The notes under the pieces were generated by a model. That model was given only the letters and a program-made list of their open reading frames with translations, made no database searches and was not told the origin of the DNA. Both the position numbers and the translations under genes were made by a program. From positions 1-34,050 of the forward strand of contig QMYR01000004.1 in assembly GCA_003662765.1 (NCBI GenBank): a stretch of DNA of 34,050 nt, read 5' to 3'. The DNA comes from Candidatus Thorarchaeota archaeon. Lineage in GTDB: Archaea; Asgardarchaeota; Thorarchaeia; Thorarchaeales; Thorarchaeaceae. Numbering within the stretch: the first letter of the stretch is position 1; each line of letters starts with the position of its first letter. Shown here piece by piece: positions 8,302 to 17,258 of this stretch.

Positions 8302-8478
8302 CCTGTGATTGGCGCCTTTCGCAGCACTACCGGTCTGTCGTTGGGAGGCGGCTCTTGCGTAAGCTTTATCTTCAAACTCCGGGCAGTTATGTTGCATTCG
8401 TCGAGTAGAGACGGTGTTGTTCAGCGGCTTCAGGAGGTCGCTGTGGAGCCGATCTGGCAAACCTCGACGGATAGTAAT

Positions 8479-8486
8479 CTTTAAAA
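8479..8486 (+). promoter_or_regulatory. Promoter of the 23S rRNA unit (TATA box)
   Basis: CTTTAAAA preceded by a purine-rich element (AGTAAT) is the best TATA box upstream of the 23S gene. Transcription would start near 8508-8510, giving a leader of about 360 nt. A weaker box-like GCTTTATC lies near 8362. Confidence 0.55.
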
Positions 8487-8508
8487 CCGGCGCCCAGTTG
8501 GCAGCCGG

Positions 8509-8840
8509 GGCGCGCACCCACTACAATCAGGGTTGTGCCTCGTCCACAAGACCTCCGGGCGGAGGCTCCCCACAATTGCCCCGTGGGGACTCATCGGGAC
8601 CAGACAGAGCGTCAGCACACAGGAGATGGGCACCTGTGGGAGTTGATTGCTCGGCAGCACGGAGTCATTCCCGATGGGGGACGGTCTGAGGGATACGGCT
8701 CGAGGCGGTGCTGTGCACCAAGAGTCGTGTGCCTAGACTGCAGAGGATGAAGATTGGACCGTGTAGAGAATAGTATGACTAGCACATACACAGACAGTCC
8801 TTGGTAACATGTTCAGCCATGTTACGTGGCATCATGCCAC
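8509..8840 (+). other. Structured leader of the 23S precursor
   Basis: No convincing reading frame is seen. The stretch is rich in perfect hairpins: CCTCCG/CGGAGG at 8552-8565, CCCCAC/GTGGGG at 8568-8588, GTAACATG/CATGTTAC at 8804-8825, and GTGGCAT/ATGCCAC at 8826-8840. The last two lie back to back and directly abut the processing stem. I looked for RNase P, SRP RNA, tRNA and 5S signatures and found none. It is probably leader RNA removed during processing, though it could contain an undescribed small RNA. Confidence 0.5.
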
Positions 8841-8859
8841 ACAACAGGTAATACTGTGC
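8841..8859 (+). other. 5' arm of the pre-23S bulge-helix-bulge
   Basis: ACAAC (8841-8845) pairs with GTTGT (11990-11994); AGGT (8846-8849) pairs with ACCT (11983-11986); AAT (8850-8852) is a 3-nt bulge; ACTGTGC (8853-8859) pairs with GCACAGT (11976-11982). The opposite strand has its own 3-nt bulge AGA (11987-11989). This is exactly the substrate of archaeal splicing endonuclease, which excises and circularises pre-23S. Confidence 0.85.
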
Positions 8860-8873
8860 CGGTCACATGAGTA

Positions 8874-11800
8874 GATCTGCGATTCGCTGTACGGCTGCTG
8901 GTGGATGACTTGGTTGGCTAGCCGATGAAGGGCGTGACGAGCAGCGATATGCCACGGGTAGACGCATGAAGTCGTTGATCCGTGGATTCCCGAATGGGAC
9001 TTCCTCATGAGGGCTAATACCCCTCATGGATCCGGGGTCGCTCCCGGATTGGGAACGGGCCGAACTGAAGCATCTTAGTAGGCCCAGGAAAAGAAAACAA
9101 CAGTGATTCCCTGAGTAACAGCGAGCGAAAAGGGAACAGGCCAAACCGAATCCCTGCGCGAAGAGTGCAGGGAGATGTGGTGTTTAGGGCCCGGACAATT
9201 GCCGACGTGCCTAAGCCGAAGTCGTCTGGAACGACGTGGCATAGAGGGTGACACCCCCGTAGGCGTAAAGCACGGGCATGTCTGGAGTCCCAGAGTAGCG
9301 CGGGTTGGTCTTCTCGCGTGAAGATCGCAGGCGCAACCTGCGAAGCCTAAATACTCAGCCAAACCGATAGCGTACTACGTAGCGCGAGCGAAAGTTGAAA
9401 AGCGCCGCGGGAGCGGGGTGAAAAGCACCTGAAACCAGCAGTCTACTCAAAGGATGCCGACTACAAGAGGAGATACTCGGGGAACGAACGGGAAGCGATT
9501 CCCTAGTAGGACCTGAGTGGATCGAGCCGGCATCATCCGTCTTGAAACACGGGCCAGGGAGTTCATGGGCGTGGCGAGGATAAGGCGTCGAGCCGCAAAC
9601 GTAGGGAAACCAACAAGCCCGCAGCCGGTTCGTCCGGTGAGGGGCGGCGTGTGAATAGCGCGCGAAGTCACTCCCATGACACGAGAAACCAGTCGATCTA
9701 GGCCTGGCCAGGGTGAAGCCGGGCGAAAGCTCGGTGGAGGCCCGAAAGGGTTCTGACGTGCAACTCGTTCCGTTGAGCTGGGCCTAGGGGTAAAAGGCTT
9801 ATCTAGACTGGTGATTGCTCGTTCTCCGCGAAGTTGGTCGCAGCCAAGCCCTGCCTGAGGTATCACGTGGTGTAGAGCACTTTCGGATCGGACCGGGGGG
9901 CGTAAAGCCCTTCACCATCCTGAAAACTCCGAAGCTGCGTGAACCGTAGACGGCAGGAGACGGGTGCCCGGGGTAAGCCCGGCAGGCCGAGATGGGGAGA
10001 ACCGAGAGTACGGTTAAGGTCCCTAAGTGCCAGATAAGTGCGGTGAAGAAGGGCGTCGAGAGCCCAAGACAGTCTGGGGGTGAGCTTAGAGGCAGCTATC
10101 CCCGAACGAAAGCGTAACAGCTCACAGACCGAGGCTCTCGGCCTTGAAAATGGACGGGGCTAAATCTGGCCACCGAGACCGTACGGCACGCGAGTAACAT
10201 CGCGTGATCCGGTAGCGGAGCGACCCGGTTGGGTAGAAGCAGGGGCGTGAGCTCCTGTGGACCGTCCGGGTTTGATGATCCTGGCAGTAGTAACAGCGAA
10301 GCATGGTGAGAATCCATGTCGCCGGAAGGGAAAGGGTTCTTCGGCGATGCGTCATCAGCCGAAGCTTAGTCGGTCCTAAGGGGCACCGCAACTCGAGTGT
10401 CCCGAAAGGGAATCAGGTTAATATTCCTGAACCTCGGAAGTACGTTTCGCGGCGACGCAAAGCCGGACTTGTGACTCATCTGGATAGGCCAGGCACCGTC
10501 CTCGCGGTGTTTAACACTATAAGCCTGCTGAGAACCGTAACGGTGAGAGGCAGGTGAAAGGTGGAATAGCGGGTGGTCGGACACCCGTCTGGCTGATTCC
10601 TGGTGACCTTGAAAAGCGAGTCCGGAAGGATCTTCCGAGTCCGTACCCAGAACTGACACAGGTTCCCTGGCTGAGAAGGCCAAGGCGTATCCGGGTCAAT
10701 CCTGCCTGAGGGAAATCGGCCAATTAGCGGCGTAACTTCGGGATATGCCGTGCCTGGGTTGGTGCAAGCCTTCCCAGGTCTTAGTGACTAGGGGGTCCCA
10801 ACTGTTTAATACAAACATAGCTGACTGCGAGCGCGAAAGCGTTAGTACAGTCAGTGAATCCTGGTCTGTGCCTGTCTGTTAAACCTCAGAAATGGGGCGA
10901 AGCACAGGTTAACGCCGGGACTAACTATGAGTCTCTTAAGGTAGCCAAATGCCTTGTCGGTTAAATGCCGACGTGCATGAAGGGAGCAATGAGGTCCCCA
11001 CTGTCCCCAGGAGGAACCGGGTGAACCTACACCATACCGAACAGTGTATGTAGCGCCAATGGGAAGAGAAGTCCCTGCGGAGGTTTACTACGCAGTCTGT
11101 CGTTGCCATCTCTGTTGTCATACAGAGCGTAGTCAGGAGCGTTGAAGCAGGCTCTCCGGGGCCTGTGGATGCGACCATGGAACACTGACTATGGCAATGG
11201 GGGTGGCTAACCTAGGCCAAGCGAGTCTAGGGACACCGGCAGATAGGCAGTTGGGCTGGGGCGGCACACGGCTGACAAGAGATCAGCCGTGACCAATGCT
11301 GAGCTCAGAGGCGACGGAAACGTCTCGTTGAGATCAAGGGCATAAGCTCGGCTGACGGGATCCCGCAAAGCAACGGATCCCGGGCGGAAACGCTGGCCTA
11401 GCGAACCTTCACCGGCCAGTTGCGAGCGGTGGAGATGACAGAAAACTTACCCCAGGGGTAACAGAGTTGTCGCGGGCAAGAGTCCATATCGACCCCGCGG
11501 CTTGCTTCCTCGATGTCGGCTCTTGGTATCCTCGGGTTGCATAAGGCCCGAAGGGTGCGGGTGCTCACCGATTAAAACCGAACGTGAGCTGGGTTTAGAC
11601 CGTTGCGAGACAGGTTGGTTTCTATCTATTGGCGCTGTTGGGTGTCTGAGGGCAAGATGATGCCGGTACGAGAGGAACGCATCGTCGCGGCCTATGGTGT
11701 ACCGATTGTCCGAGAGGGCACTGTCGGGTAGCTAAGCCGTAACGGATAAGCGCTGAATGCATCTAAGCGCGAAGCCGGACCCGAAAATAGACACCCACTT

Positions 11801-11962
11801 TGCGGACGCCGGTGAGAACCGCTGCGGGGCTGGCGACAGCAACGTAGAGTCCGTGAACGAGGGATCTGGTAGAAGACCAGGTAAATAGGGCGGGGGTGTA
11901 AGCACCAAGCCTTCGGGCGAGGTGTTCAGCCTACCGCTACTAATTCCCGAGGCGTGCGGATC
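8874..11962 (+). rRNA. rrl: 23S ribosomal RNA
   Basis: Conserved 23S landmarks occur in order: GGTGGATGACTTGG near the 5' end, CTTAAGGTAGCCAAATGCC around 10935 (helix 69-71 region), ACTTACCCCAGGGGTAACAG near 11445 and GACCCCGCGGCTTGC near 11491 (peptidyl-transferase centre), and GGTACGAGAGGAACGC near 11665 (sarcin-ricin loop). The variants are archaeal. Ends were set by the terminal helix: GATCTGC at 8874-8880 pairs with GCGGATC at 11956-11962. The length of about 3.09 kb is normal for archaea and no intron is evident. There is no 16S upstream and no 5S or tRNA downstream in the window. Confidence 0.97.
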
Positions 11963-11975
11963 AAAAGTGTGGCTC

Positions 11976-11994
11976 GCACAGTACCTAGAGTTGT
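11976..11994 (+). other. 3' arm of the pre-23S bulge-helix-bulge
   Basis: Complement of the arm at 8841-8859, with bulge AGA at 11987-11989. Inner pairing continues between about 8862-8868 and 11967-11973, closing the stem around the mature rRNA ends. Confidence 0.85.
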
Positions 11995-12599
11995 GCAAGG
12001 ACGTTTGTGTGAACGACCAATCTTCATCCTCTGCAGGCTATGTTCTGTTGTTTCGTCTGAAACCGTTGCTGCATCTGTGTCTGTTCTTCGTCCTTTGTAG
12101 TAGTAGACAGTTGTATGACTTTGCTTACAACCTACCTGACTTGCCGAGCAGGGGCCATTCGCTGGGAGTCGTACAAGTTGGCGTCGTGCACAGAGTAAAA
12201 AGTATGCAATCCGTGCCCAACATTGCCAACGATATTAGTTGTAGCGCGTAATCTGGGCTTATGATGGGCGTTTCATGACATCTTATGCATTTCCGTTTCG
12301 GGGGGTGATCATGTGGGCCCATAGACTGTGATCAAAGACGGGCGTGAGACTTGCTGATGTTCGCTGGGAATAGATACCTGCAGTGTCAGTCGAGTCAGAG
12401 GGGAACTGGACGGAATGGCACGTGGCCCACTGAAGACCCATTCATCATCGAGTTTCCTTCTGTGGGGCCTTGTCATGTCAGGTCGGCCTCTGCCAAGATG
12501 ACGCTGAGAGGGGATGATCCGTTGTTGATACGAAACAATGTTGTGTTGCTGAAGAGGTGTAGGCGGTCACCAGTCTGTCTGTCGGTAGGTCGTGGCAGG
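11995..12599. other. Intergenic stretch without a supported gene
   Basis: No 5S or tRNA is seen. The frame upstream of 12600 is open back to 12351 but its translation (Cys/Arg/Ser-rich, no fold-like pattern) does not look coding, so I treat it as untranslated. A G-run followed by GTGATCATG lies near 12300; I see no terminator of note. Confidence 0.4.
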
Positions 12600-13583
12600 A
12601 TGGGGCTTAAGACCTGCTCCTTGCTGCTTGTGGTGGTCGTGCTGTCACCACTGTGGATGATGCCACTGTCGGTACCTGCTTTCTCGGATGTGGTCGTGGT
12701 CATGCACCACGATAGTGCCGTGAACACTGCTGTTCGCACCATCACGGAGAACGTGCCGGACATAAGGGTGGTGGAGTATGGATCGTTGGAGTATGCCATG
12801 ATCATTCATCGGACTGCGGGACGAGTTGTGTGGGTGTCGCATGGCTCAGAGGACGGAATTCTTGCAGGTTCGCGGGTGCTCAGTTGGCGAGCATTCAGCA
12901 GTCGAACCCAGATGACTCCCGGCAAAGATCTCGTGTTGGCCTGTGATTCAAGTGAGGTTAACAAGTATGTCCCCCAAAATTCAGTTGTGGGCCTTACGGG
13001 GCCGGTAGATGCCACGTTGGGTGGATTGGTGGTCGCCTACTTGCTTGCTCCTCGAAGCATAGTCCTGGAGATGGCACACGAACATGTGGTTGAGATTGCA
13101 GAGGGGGCGGTCACCCTCGAATTCCTTGATCTCTCTCTTGCGGAGATTACCTACTGGACGGCCATGTTCCTTCTTTCGATTCTTGCATACTACTCGAGCA
13201 ATCCTCTTGCAGTTTCCAATCCAACATGGACACAGCTTGTAGTGCACTTCCTGTCGGAGAATCTGATTACCAACTCGCCCTCTATCGTTCTGACATTGGT
13301 CTATCTTTTGCTGGGGCAGATAGATGTGTGGGTTGCAGTGTGGCAGATCATAGCTTTTGTTGTATGTGATGCGCCCGCTGCATTTGCTCAGATGATTCTT
13401 GATCCACAAATCAGAAACGATTGTCTTTTTGTCACTGTGACATTGCTATCCTTGGGATTAATCCTCTTACACCATGTTTGGGGCACGCTAACTCTGGATC
13501 TTGTATTTCTGTTGGGCGGAATGATTTTCATAGCAGCTGGGCTCTTGACGGACTATTATGATGATACTGATTGGGTCGGGTGA
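12600..13583 (+). CDS. Caspase-like (clan CD) cysteine-peptidase-fold membrane protein
   Basis: ATG 12600 is chosen because it begins a signal peptide (hydrophobic run VVVVLSPLWMMPL). The 327-aa protein then has a domain with the clan CD pattern: a hydrophobic strand then His-Gly (VVWVSHGSEDG, His81) and a second hydrophobic strand then Ala-Cys (LVLACDSSE, Cys115). Such a His-Gly/Cys dyad marks caspases, gingipains, legumains and CHAT peptidases. After GPVDATLGG, which continues the fold, the C-terminal half is hydrophobic with five or so membrane segments. The peptidase domain would lie outside the cell. Not a family I can name; peptidase activity is inference from the dyad. Followed on the same strand by two more multi-pass membrane genes. 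Confidence 0.65.
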   Translation: MGLKTCSLLLVVVVLSPLWMMPLSVPAFSDVVVVMHHDSAVNTAVRTITENVPDIRVVEYGSLEYAMIIHRTAGRVVWVSHGSEDGILAGSRVLSWRAFSSRTQMTPGKDLVLACDSSEVNKYVPQNSVVGLTGPVDATLGGLVVAYLLAPRSIVLEMAHEHVVEIAEGAVTLEFLDLSLAEITYWTAMFLLSILAYYSSNPLAVSNPTWTQLVVHFLSENLITNSPSIVLTLVYLLLGQIDVWVAVWQIIAFVVCDAPAAFAQMILDPQIRNDCLFVTVTLLSLGLILLHHVWGTLTLDLVFLLGGMIFIAAGLLTDYYDDTDWVG

Positions 13584-13675
13584 AATGACCATGTTACGAA
13601 AACAAGTTCTTGCCAATTGGCTCCTCCCCGCATTGAACAACGACACGGACACTACAAAAAGCAGGGGTGCAGACA

Positions 13676-14428
13676 TTGGGCATCAGACGCTTCCTTGAGC
13701 CCGCGATCAGCAGATTTCAGGCAGATGAGAGAGAGAACAAGTTCAACTCTATCTCACTCGTCATTGTCATATCGTTTGTCCTCGTGGTCGCAGAGAGCTC
13801 TCTTGCTCTTGGGCTGGGCCAGTGGAATCCCTTTCATGTGGTCTATCTATTGCTCGGTCTGTCATTCTTGCCTGTTGTGATCTCCTGCAGCAGCGTAATG
13901 CAAACTTCGAAGAATGATCTACTGACACGCGAGCAGCACCAGGCATTGAGGAACTCCTCAATTCGACTCGGCTTCCTCTGGAATGTGCTCCTGTATCTTG
14001 GCGTGATCGCCATTGGATTGAACGACCTCCGGCAGATTCAACAGGGAGTTGAAGTACCAGTCAGTCACTATCAACCTGACTTGCTCATGGGCTTGCTTAT
14101 TGGAGCGCTGTGTATCTCACTCATTTTCCTGACCATCGCCGCCAGTTTCTGGCAATGGGACTGCTTCAAGATCGTAGAGGGCACGCAAGAACTCACACTG
14201 GATGAGGACACATATCGGAAACGGACCAGTGTTGTCCTCCTTGTGTTGTCGCTCGTATTTGTTCTTCTTCTTGTCTTCAAGAGCGTGCTCGAACAGGAGT
14301 TCGCCATCTTGCGCTGGATGTCTTCTCTTCCATTTGGCATCACTCTTCTTCTAACGGTAATTCTGCTCGGTGTTCTCTTCCACAAGAACCGTGGAACATT
14401 GCGTCCACTGCGACAGATACAGTTGTGA
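13676..14428 (+). CDS. Multi-pass membrane protein, function unknown
   Basis: About 250 aa with five predicted membrane helices, for example SISLVIVISFVLVVAES, VVYLLLGLSFLPVVISC, LGFLWNVLLYLGVIAIGL, LLIGALCISLIFLTIAASF and VVLLVLSLVFVLLLVF, plus a final FGITLLLTVILLGVLF. A short cytoplasmic N-terminus (RRFLEPAISRFQADE) precedes them. TTG 13676 is preferred because AGGGGTG lies eight bases upstream; GTG 13667 is the longer alternative. It sits 92 nt after the caspase-like gene and 25 nt before the next membrane gene, so the three probably form one operon. No known family recognised. Confidence 0.65.
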   Translation: MGIRRFLEPAISRFQADERENKFNSISLVIVISFVLVVAESSLALGLGQWNPFHVVYLLLGLSFLPVVISCSSVMQTSKNDLLTREQHQALRNSSIRLGFLWNVLLYLGVIAIGLNDLRQIQQGVEVPVSHYQPDLLMGLLIGALCISLIFLTIAASFWQWDCFKIVEGTQELTLDEDTYRKRTSVVLLVLSLVFVLLLVFKSVLEQEFAILRWMSSLPFGITLLLTVILLGVLFHKNRGTLRPLRQIQL

Positions 14429-14453
14429 GGCGTAACAGATGGAATGAGGTGCA

Positions 14454-15473
14454 ATGTCAGTATCCGAGAAACTCAAGGAGAAGATACACAAGAAGATCGA
14501 AACTTGGAAAGCCAAGATGTTGAATGGGTACTCTTTAAGGGGACATAGTGATACGCACGTTGCATTGGGGCGATTGCAGTCGACAATCGATTCAATTGCG
14601 CGTCCTGATGCCACCTTCAAGATTCGAGAGAAGATGCAGGGGGCCGCATATCTTGTGATTATGGCCGAGCTTCTCTTCATCTTGGCACTGAAGCTAGCAG
14701 CCAATGGAATAGGGGTGCCTGAATCTTCCCAAGGCTACATCCTGACAATTGGTGCAGGTGTGACTGCAATACTGGTCGGTGGTGTCCTCGTGTCGCTGAG
14801 CGTATTGAAGTGTGCCGAGGCCTTGTTATCTGCTATGTCAGCCAACGCCGACAGGCTGGATGCAGATTTTCTCTTTGCAAACTCGCTGATCCTCTCGCCC
14901 TCGAGAGAAACGGAGGCCCGATATCGCGACTACAATGTCAGAGTGTTTCGCGCCATGAGTCCTGGTTCAATGCTCGTTTATGCATCGGCTCTCGGATTGG
15001 CGGCCCTCGTACTATTGATTGAATCATCAGTTCGCGTGGATACGTCCACCAACCAGTTCTTGGCCGACGGCCTGCTCATGCCAAGAATAGGAGGTTTCGA
15101 TCTCGTGGTGCTGCTGTGTATTCTGCCGTCTGTCTATGTCAGCATCTCTGGAATCTTCTTGTACATTGTTTCAGATTATGGTGCCAGAAAATGGAGTCGT
15201 CTGTCATCTGACGACCTTCGTAGGATAGCAGAACGCATGAGAGCAGAGAAGATAGCCTCTCTGAGAGGCGATCTCCGTTATCCTGACCTGACCTACGAAG
15301 ACGCACTTGAGTTGTTGGGAGCACCTCAAGGGGACAGACTCAGAACAGATGCGATATTGGAGGCCTCCCGAGGGATTGATGCTGAGATTACCAGGTTCAA
15401 CAGAGTTCGTAGATACTATCTTCTTGCCATAGTGGTCATTGTGGTCATCGATGCTATCATTCAGCTCTTGTGA
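14454..15473 (+). CDS. Membrane protein with cytoplasmic helical domains, function unknown
   Basis: 339 aa from ATG 14454, with GAGGTG just upstream. The N-terminus is basic and helical (SEKLKEKIHKKIETWKAK), followed by two membrane helices (AAYLVIMAELLFILALKLA; ILTIGAGVTAILVGGVLVSL), a soluble stretch, two more helices (MLVYASALGLAALVLLIES; DLVVLLCILPSVYVSISGIF), a charged soluble region (DDLRRIAERMRAEKIASLR) and a terminal helix (LLAIVVIVVIDAIIQLL). No family recognised. It is the last gene of the putative three-gene membrane operon starting at 12600. Confidence 0.7.
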   Translation: MSVSEKLKEKIHKKIETWKAKMLNGYSLRGHSDTHVALGRLQSTIDSIARPDATFKIREKMQGAAYLVIMAELLFILALKLAANGIGVPESSQGYILTIGAGVTAILVGGVLVSLSVLKCAEALLSAMSANADRLDADFLFANSLILSPSRETEARYRDYNVRVFRAMSPGSMLVYASALGLAALVLLIESSVRVDTSTNQFLADGLLMPRIGGFDLVVLLCILPSVYVSISGIFLYIVSDYGARKWSRLSSDDLRRIAERMRAEKIASLRGDLRYPDLTYEDALELLGAPQGDRLRTDAILEASRGIDAEITRFNRVRRYYLLAIVVIVVIDAIIQLL

Positions 15474-15486
15474 TACTCCGCTGGTA

Positions 15487-15590
15487 GTCACGAAGGAGGG
15501 ATTCTGAACAGCGATTGAGAGAAATCGATGATGCTAATGATATTCGAATCGTTGAAACCGAAAAGATCGTGCAGACATACGAATTACTTG
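15487..15590 (+). pseudogene. Degenerate copy of a toxin-antitoxin gene junction
   Basis: About 100 nt that align with 18275-18395, the overlap of the DUF6516-type pair. GAACAGCG, TTGAGAGAAATCGATGATG and GATATTCGAAT are shared with few differences. A missing base after the common CGTTG/TGTTG point breaks the frame of the toxin start. The rest of both genes is gone. It shows a second module once existed here. Confidence 0.7.
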
Positions 15591-15692
15591 TTGCATAATG
15601 GCTACTTCCCGAAATCACGAGTTGACCCTTCTTGCTGCGGGCGTAGAAATGGTGTTCGAGAAACTCAGAAGCGCATTCATGAAGGCCTTTCG

Positions 15693-16436
15693 TCATTCGA
15701 ATGCTCTGTCCTCGACATGGTCCCGCAGCCTCTCGACAACATCTTTGTCAGCAATGAGTCTTGCAGCGCGGAAGTATGTTCCAATCGTCCGAAGTTCTGT
15801 CCCGAACCGGCTCCAGCGGATGGGTCGGCCTCGAGAGTCCCTCAGCCGACACTTCTCTATTAGTTTCCTATTGAACGGGACCGCTATCTCGTATCTTGTT
15901 GATTTCTGTGATCCTTTGACGACCCAAAAACCATCATACTGTGATCTGTCGCACTCTCCCCGGATAATATGCATGTTTCTTCTTATCCTTCGAAGAACTG
16001 AGGCTGGGGGACGCTCCTTGATTGGGCCGTATATCCGGTCCACCATGAAGCGACCAACAAAATAGAAACCCGCTCTTCTCGTGAAGCCATTCTTCCACTC
16101 CACAAGTCTTGCGTAGAACAGTAGCATGTCCCCTCTGGTCAAGCGAGCTATGTTTGCAGCGCGCGGCCTCCTTAGGTAGTCTCCGTATGTAAATGTGCTG
16201 AACTCTGGATCATTGTGCATGAGTTGTGAGAGGCGAGTCCTAGGAATGAATGCCTCAACAGGTAGGTCTGTCACTGGATGTAGATCCCTGTATCTCGGGG
16301 CCCTTGGGCACTCCACTCTGTTGAGGACCTCTTCGGGGATAGGTACAAACTCAAATCGACCATCGGGTAACCGTGGGCTTCTTAGCGGCTCATGCTTTGT
16401 ATTCACGCCTACATTCACAATACATATTCTTGTCAT
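15693..16436 (-). CDS. Nmad3-like (nucleotide modification associated domain 3) protein
   Basis: 247 aa. The N-terminus has a beta strand then RSPRLPDGRFEFVPIPEE, the 'spilpDGr...PIPe' signature I associate with the Nmad3 domain, proposed from comparative genomics to act with DNA base-modification systems. Further on are a conserved-looking TYGDYLRRPRAANIARLTRG, LLFYARLVEW, FYFVGRFMV, and a C-terminal GTELRTIGTYFRAARLI. The catalytic or binding role is not established. The start ATG 16436 overlaps the stop of the small upstream gene in an ATGA, so the two are translationally coupled. No DNA-modification enzyme lies next to it in this window. Confidence 0.6.
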   Translation of the reverse strand: MTRICIVNVGVNTKHEPLRSPRLPDGRFEFVPIPEEVLNRVECPRAPRYRDLHPVTDLPVEAFIPRTRLSQLMHNDPEFSTFTYGDYLRRPRAANIARLTRGDMLLFYARLVEWKNGFTRRAGFYFVGRFMVDRIYGPIKERPPASVLRRIRRNMHIIRGECDRSQYDGFWVVKGSQKSTRYEIAVPFNRKLIEKCRLRDSRGRPIRWSRFGTELRTIGTYFRAARLIADKDVVERLRDHVEDRAFE

Positions 16437-16648
16437 CCAATTCCTTCCTCGACGGCTTGTTCCTTTTGCCTATGGCTGATTTCTATGGCTATTGCCCTCT
16501 TCGCTACAACATGCCAGTGTTTCTGAATTCTCGATATTATTCTCTGCTCGCCTCCGCTGTCGAGAAGACTCACCCCCCAGAGCGAGTTCTCGGCCACACG
16601 ACCTACGTTTCTGGACGGGTTGCGAACAGTAGCTGCCTTTGTTGTCAT
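16433..16648 (-). CDS. Small basic protein coupled to the Nmad3-like gene
   Basis: 71 aa from ATG 16648, beginning MTTKAATVRNPSRNVGRVAEN and ending HRQKEQAVEEGIG. Not recognised. Three facts support it: its stop overlaps the next gene's ATG by four bases; its ATG lies 24 nt from a TATA box on this strand, so the mRNA would be leaderless; and the middle is helix-like (GGEQRIISRIQKHWHVVAKRA partly amphipathic). A longer frame back to 16732 exists but would start upstream of the expected transcript start. Confidence 0.5.
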   Translation of the reverse strand: MTTKAATVRNPSRNVGRVAENSLWGVSLLDSGGEQRIISRIQKHWHVVAKRAIAIEISHRQKEQAVEEGIG

Positions 16649-16667
16649 CGTGTTTTTGCGCTTAGCA

Positions 16668-16676
16668 CATATACTA
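16668..16676. promoter_or_regulatory. Shared bidirectional TATA element
   Basis: CATATACTA reads as a TATA box on both strands. On the minus strand it lies 24 nt from ATG 16648; on the plus strand it would start transcription near 16698, eight bases before ATG 16706. Confidence 0.5.
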
Positions 16677-16705
16677 TGTACTGTACAGATAAGAGATGAT
16701 GGTAC

Positions 16706-17178
16706 ATGACTAAGGCGCGCCAACGGGCACATGGAGCACTGTATTGGGGTGGAATCTCTGTCTTGCTGCCCGCCTTTCTCTTTGTCGTGGTCGGAATGGT
16801 GCTCACGTTCTGATTCTGACCTTAGGCGAACTTGCGGGCGGAATGGTGGTGTTCCTAGTCATTGCAGTAGTCTTACAGAACTATGGGTTCTACATGACCA
16901 TAGCAATCCTCTTGATCGAGAAACACACACGACATGTACTGAAGGAACGTTCGCAGTGGGACTCTATGTGCTGTTCTCGTTATGCCATGATTGGAACTCC
17001 ATCACTCTTGTTTTCCTTTGTCTGGAGTCTTATCCTCCTCATGATTGCCGGGGGCTGGATGAATTGGAACTTGTCTTGGCATGCACTCTCTCTTGGAATT
17101 CCAGTCATCGTGCAAGCCCATTTGGCAACAGAACTGGCTAACTGTATTGTTTCCCAACAAGAGTCAGCAGCCGCGTGA
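16706..17178 (+). pseudogene. Small multi-pass membrane protein with a frameshift
   Basis: From ATG 16706 the frame encodes a basic start (MTKARQRAHG) and a membrane helix (GISVLLPAFLFVVVGMVL) and then stops at TGA near 16811. The minus-one frame takes over at that point with LGELAGGMVVFLVIAVVLQ and three more helices, including LLFSFVWSLILLMIAGG, to the stop at 17176-17178. Joined, this would be a four-helix protein of about 157 aa. Either the gene is broken, or there is a sequence error or a programmed shift at TTCTGATTCTGACC. No family recognised. Confidence 0.55.
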
Positions 17179-17258
17179 TCGTACAACTAACAACAGAAGC
17201 TAAAGGTTCATCTACATACAGTGGACTTTCGGTATTGGTGGGAAACGTGGTAAGGTGA

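Noticed and set aside
8509-8760. SRP RNA, RNase P RNA or a tRNA in the 23S leader
   Set aside because: None of their conserved sequence blocks could be found.
8863-11998. Several open frames across the 23S rRNA gene
   Set aside because: They are within rRNA with full conserved landmarks; not coding.
11995-12350. 5S rRNA following the 23S
   Set aside because: No 5S-like conserved sequence or paired ends seen.
12351-12599. N-terminal extension of the caspase-like protein frame
   Set aside because: Its translation has no fold-like pattern, and ATG 12600 starts a proper signal peptide.
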